Source: a virus
Length of the DNA: 64,000 nt
IMG/VR virus record: IMGVR_UViG_3300028550_004390
Location: 1 to 64,000 of that record
Reading direction: 5' to 3' (one strand)
Numbering within the stretch: position 1 is the stretch's first letter; each line of letters opens with the position of its first letter. A program made the position numbers and the translations under genes. This document shows, piece after piece, positions 62,111-64,000 of the stretch. The notes under the pieces are model-generated. The model was given only the letters and a program-made list of their open reading frames with translations. It did not search any database and was not told where the DNA came from.

Positions 62111-62969
62111 AAAAAAATTGGACGTTCATTGGCATTTGAACTGTTGGATCTTCGTGACCACAGCTTTCACATTCAAAGTCAATCGTCATGTCTACGTCGG
62201 GGGATACTGTGTCTAAGTACTGACGAAATGCTAAAGAATCTCTAGATAAAAATTCATTATCAACAAACGATCTAATTTCCGTTTTGTCTTCTTCACCATC
62301 TATAGCTACAATCATATATTTAAACCGACTGGTTAGTTCATATGTTACTCCGTTGCCACCAACCTTCTTTTTTTTCATTCTTTTTGCTTCTGCTTCAACT
62401 AGCTTTTCGTCAGCGTGAGTTAGAATTTTAAATGTTAAGGTTTTTTTAGCTATTGGAAGTTTAAATGTAAATCGACCTTCACTGTCTGGGGCATCGCCTT
62501 CTAGAATTTTATTTTCTAAAGATGTTAAATCGACATTTTGTTTATGTTTAGCGCCACATGCAGGACAAGCCAATTCTACTGGATATTCAGCACCATATCC
62601 TAGCACTCTTGCTGCTACCATGATTGCATTCTTATCTCCGGTAACTAAGTCGTTATAGTTTACAGATTTACCTTCACCATTACTTACGATCAGAGCTCTA
62701 AGTAGTGTGTCAATAACTAAGCCTTTTTGGATTAGATTAGAAGATGTTAGGATGTCTTCTTCTTTAGCAGTCATATACTTCATTTCAACCTTACCTGACG
62801 ATAATGCACTATGTTCAGGATATAATGTTCCTCCGCTTGGAAGGTCTATGATTTCTGTTGGAAATTTAGACTCTTTAATCAGAGTCGTATTAGACTCATT
62901 TGCAAGTTGTTGTTTTAGGTCGTCTGTGGATAGGGCTTTGCCTGGGTAATCATCTGTAACTTTATTCAT
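62097..62969 (-). CDS. Baseplate hub protein, gp26-like
   Basis: A 290-residue protein: FPTEIIDLPSGGTLYPEHSALSSGKVEMKYMTAKEEDILTS (given in parts: FPTEIIDLPSGGTLYP, SSGKVEMKYMTAKEEDIL) is the conserved start of T4-like gp26-type hub proteins, and two CxxC pairs (CPACG; CESCG) suggest a zinc-binding C-terminal part. It ends in a T7 run where the +1 frameshift is predicted. Its place just before the tape measure is like tail assembly chaperones. The ATG is preceded by AAAGGAAC. Confidence 0.75.
   Translation of the reverse strand: MNKVTDDYPGKALSTDDLKQQLANESNTTLIKESKFPTEIIDLPSGGTLYPEHSALSSGKVEMKYMTAKEEDILTSSNLIQKGLVIDTLLRALIVSNGEGKSVNYNDLVTGDKNAIMVAARVLGYGAEYPVELACPACGAKHKQNVDLTSLENKILEGDAPDSEGRFTFKLPIAKKTLTFKILTHADEKLVEAEAKRMKKKKVGGNGVTYELTSRFKYMIVAIDGEEDKTEIRSFVDNEFLSRDSLAFRQYLDTVSPDVDMTIDFECESCGHEDPTVQMPMNVQFFWPRA
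62109..62120 (-). promoter_or_regulatory. Probable +1 ribosomal frameshift site
   Basis: Coding strand CAA-TTT-TTT-TGG. A tRNA-Phe in the P site at TTT can slip one base forward and pair fully again with TTT, putting GGC in the A site. The +1 frame is open from 62125 to the TAG at 61870. A -1 slip reads TTG-GCC-TAG and stops, so +1 (or -2) is the useful shift. Confidence 0.6.
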
Positions 62970-62992
62970 AATTTAGGTTCCTTTTGAGGTTC

Positions 62993-63008
62993 GTATATAT
63001 AAATATAT
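62993..63008 (-). promoter_or_regulatory. Class C-like (late-type) promoter element
   Basis: Coding strand TATATATTTATATATAC, about 25 nt before the gp26-like ATG. It differs slightly at the first base from other class C elements. Confidence 0.5.
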
Positions 63009-63012
63009 AGCA

Positions 63013-63040
63013 ATAAAAAAAGCTCCCTGAGGAGCCTTTC
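63013..63040 (-). terminator. Rho-independent terminator
   Basis: On the coding strand GCTCC-TCAG-GGAGC (5 bp stem, extended by G-T and A-T pairs) is followed by TTTTTTATT. It lies between the small gene at 63064 and the gp26-like promoter, and so ends the tail-tube transcript. Confidence 0.7.
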
Positions 63041-63063
63041 TTAAATATATTATTTAGGGTTAT

Positions 63064-63324
63064 TTATACTGCTCTATCTGCAATATTATATGTGTGTCCG
63101 CTTCCAGATGCACTTAATAATGAAACTACCACTTTATTACCAGCAGGGCTGCCGTCAATATATGTTTGAGATATAGTAGTGTTCATAGATATAATACTTC
63201 CTGTATGAAGTGTTAAGATATGGTCATTAACTGCTTTAGATAAAGTGCCTGCAGTGTCTGATGTTTCATTTGCATTGACGTTACCAATAAATATAGACAT
63301 TGTAGTATTAGAATGAAGGGCCAT
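63064..63324 (-). CDS. Small virion-region hypothetical protein
   Basis: An 86-residue Ser/Thr/Asn-rich protein (MALHSNTTMSIFIGNVNAN...) with predicted beta strands and no recognised family. It lies 12 bp below the tail tube gene and just above the terminator, so it is likely in the same transcript. Confidence 0.5.
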   Translation of the reverse strand: MALHSNTTMSIFIGNVNANETSDTAGTLSKAVNDHILTLHTGSIISMNTTISQTYIDGSPAGNKVVVSLLSASGSGHTYNIADRAV

Positions 63325-63336
63325 AAATATTACTCC

Positions 63337-63831
63337 TTAGTATTGTAAGATAGCGTGATCATATCTAATGTCTAGTGAAATCATTAGAGGAGTTCCGTCC
63401 TCTTCATATGATAAATCTCCAAATGTTGCTTTTGTTATAAAAGCACCTTTAAGATTCCATTCTTCAACCTTATCACCTACTGGACCCAACACATTGATTG
63501 TTATATCCTTTTTATACATATCAGAATAGCCATTTCGGCCAGTAACTGATTCGTGATGTAGTCTTACCCATTCCATAACGGCTTGTGCTCCAGACGGAAC
63601 AATTGGATCGTAAAGTTCCATGCCTGATATTGCATCCCATTCTGACCTACCTTTAATGTATCTAGTAGTGTTCATATGCTTGATTGCAGTTTCACCATTA
63701 CTAATACTAGGCCTTGGGCACTTGCGTATAAGATATGATGGTATTCCGTCAACATACATGATAAACCTATTTGCAACCTTAGGTTCAAAATTAGTGTGCA
63801 TCAGTTCTGTTGGGTCTATTAAATTTGCCAT
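63337..63831 (-). CDS. Tail tube protein (gp19-like)
   Basis: A 164-residue tail tube protein: VANRFIMYVDGIPSYLIRKCPRP, split as VANRFIMYVDG and IPSYLIRKCPRP, DPIVPSGAQAVMEWVRLHH and NLKGAFITKATFGDLSYEE are the T4 gp19-type strand and loop blocks, with a C-terminal MISLDIRYDHAIL. It forms the inner tube through which DNA passes. It lies between the sheath and the tape measure region in the usual order, with a class C promoter and AAGGAG before the ATG. Confidence 0.9.
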   Translation of the reverse strand: MANLIDPTELMHTNFEPKVANRFIMYVDGIPSYLIRKCPRPSISNGETAIKHMNTTRYIKGRSEWDAISGMELYDPIVPSGAQAVMEWVRLHHESVTGRNGYSDMYKKDITINVLGPVGDKVEEWNLKGAFITKATFGDLSYEEDGTPLMISLDIRYDHAILQY

Positions 63832-63846
63832 TTAGTGTTTCTCCTT

Positions 63847-63859
63847 GTATATAAATATC
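63847..63859 (-). promoter_or_regulatory. Class C (late-type) promoter element
   Basis: Coding strand GATATTTATATAC directly after the tail sheath stop, with AAGGAG and the tube ATG 16-30 nt below. Confidence 0.6.
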
Positions 63860-64000
63860 TTAGTCTTCGAAAGTTGCGCCAGTTGGCATGATGTTAAAGT
63901 CAACTACGATAAACTCTGCAGCTTTTGCAGGTTGTAAGAAAATCTCTCCTTTCATGATATTTCTATCGATAAGATCTGGAGTGTTGTTAGACTCGTCCAT
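63860..64000 (-). CDS. Tail sheath protein, C-terminal end
   Basis: The last 46 codons of a gene running off the right edge: DLIDRNIMKGEIFLQPAKAAEFIVVDF and NIMPTGATFED (first part given as DLIDRNIMKGEIF and LQPAKAAEFIVVDF). This is the conserved C-terminal strand block of contractile tail sheath proteins (gp18: GEIYLQPA...FIVxDF...PTG). The sheath would contract and push the tube through the host envelope. Confidence 0.8.
   Translation of the reverse strand: MDESNNTPDLIDRNIMKGEIFLQPAKAAEFIVVDFNIMPTGATFED

Overview
This window reads as part of a large T4-superfamily (contractile-tail) phage genome whose host is probably a marine member of the Bacteroidetes, most likely Flavobacteriia. The T4-like signature is clear: a family B DNA polymerase, UvsX/RecA-like recombinase, gp32-like single-strand binding protein, DnaB/gp41-like helicase, RNase H-type 5' nuclease, UvsE-like endonuclease, a gp19-like tail tube, the C-terminus of a tail sheath, a gp26-like baseplate hub protein and a long tape measure. 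The host inference rests on a protein ending in a type IX secretion (T9SS) sorting domain, a Lacal_2735-family gene, a DUF4494-like gene, and -10 elements close to the Bacteroidetes TAnnTTTG form. Every supported gene is on the minus strand, packed with 1-17 bp overlaps (many ATGA or TAATG), so transcription runs from high to low coordinates. Both window ends cut genes. No stretch over 300 bases lacks a gene.

Layout in coordinate order. 1-7.4 kb: secreted small proteins, a metallophosphoesterase, tRNA-Lys, an HNH protein, a VWA-domain protein and a glutamine synthetase. 7.6-18.1 kb: a block I interpret as capsid cargo. It holds a 1605-residue protein cut into 21 modules by recurring ESVNE-G/A/V motifs, plus small proteins starting MIKLKDILxE. 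Both match the T4-type prohead-protease rule (hydrophobic-x-Glu, then a small residue) and the 10-residue capsid-targeting peptides of T4 internal proteins. Among the cargo are a predicted Ntn hydrolase whose Cys nucleophile sits just after such a site, and a HAD phosphatase. Nested here are envelope genes: a holin-like protein, spanin-like candidates, a secreted thioredoxin-fold protein and an outer-membrane barrel. 18.1-21.9 kb: a large T9SS-tagged repeat protein, a probable endolysin and small genes. 21.9-32.4 kb: sugar-nucleotide and glycosyltransferase genes. 32.4-49.8 kb: replication, recombination, nucleotide metabolism and chaperonins (GroES/GroEL, dUTPase, a thymidylate-synthase-family enzyme with a dCMP-type active site, AsnB, P-loop kinase, B12-type ribonucleotide reductase). 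49.9-64 kb: virion genes, including a likely +1 frameshift just upstream of the tape-measure region and an out-of-place short family A polymerase.

Three recurring intergenic elements look like phage promoter classes. Class A has an AAATAACC block, an AT palindrome and TCGTATATT. Class B has a CGTT/AACG dyad, TATCGTAGT and TCGTATATTA. Class C, GATATTTATAT, lies mostly before virion and lysis genes. The most notable candidate for an undescribed system is the tandem capsid-cargo polyprotein with its satellite CTS-tagged enzymes. All family names come from reading motifs and recollection of family features; no database search was run.
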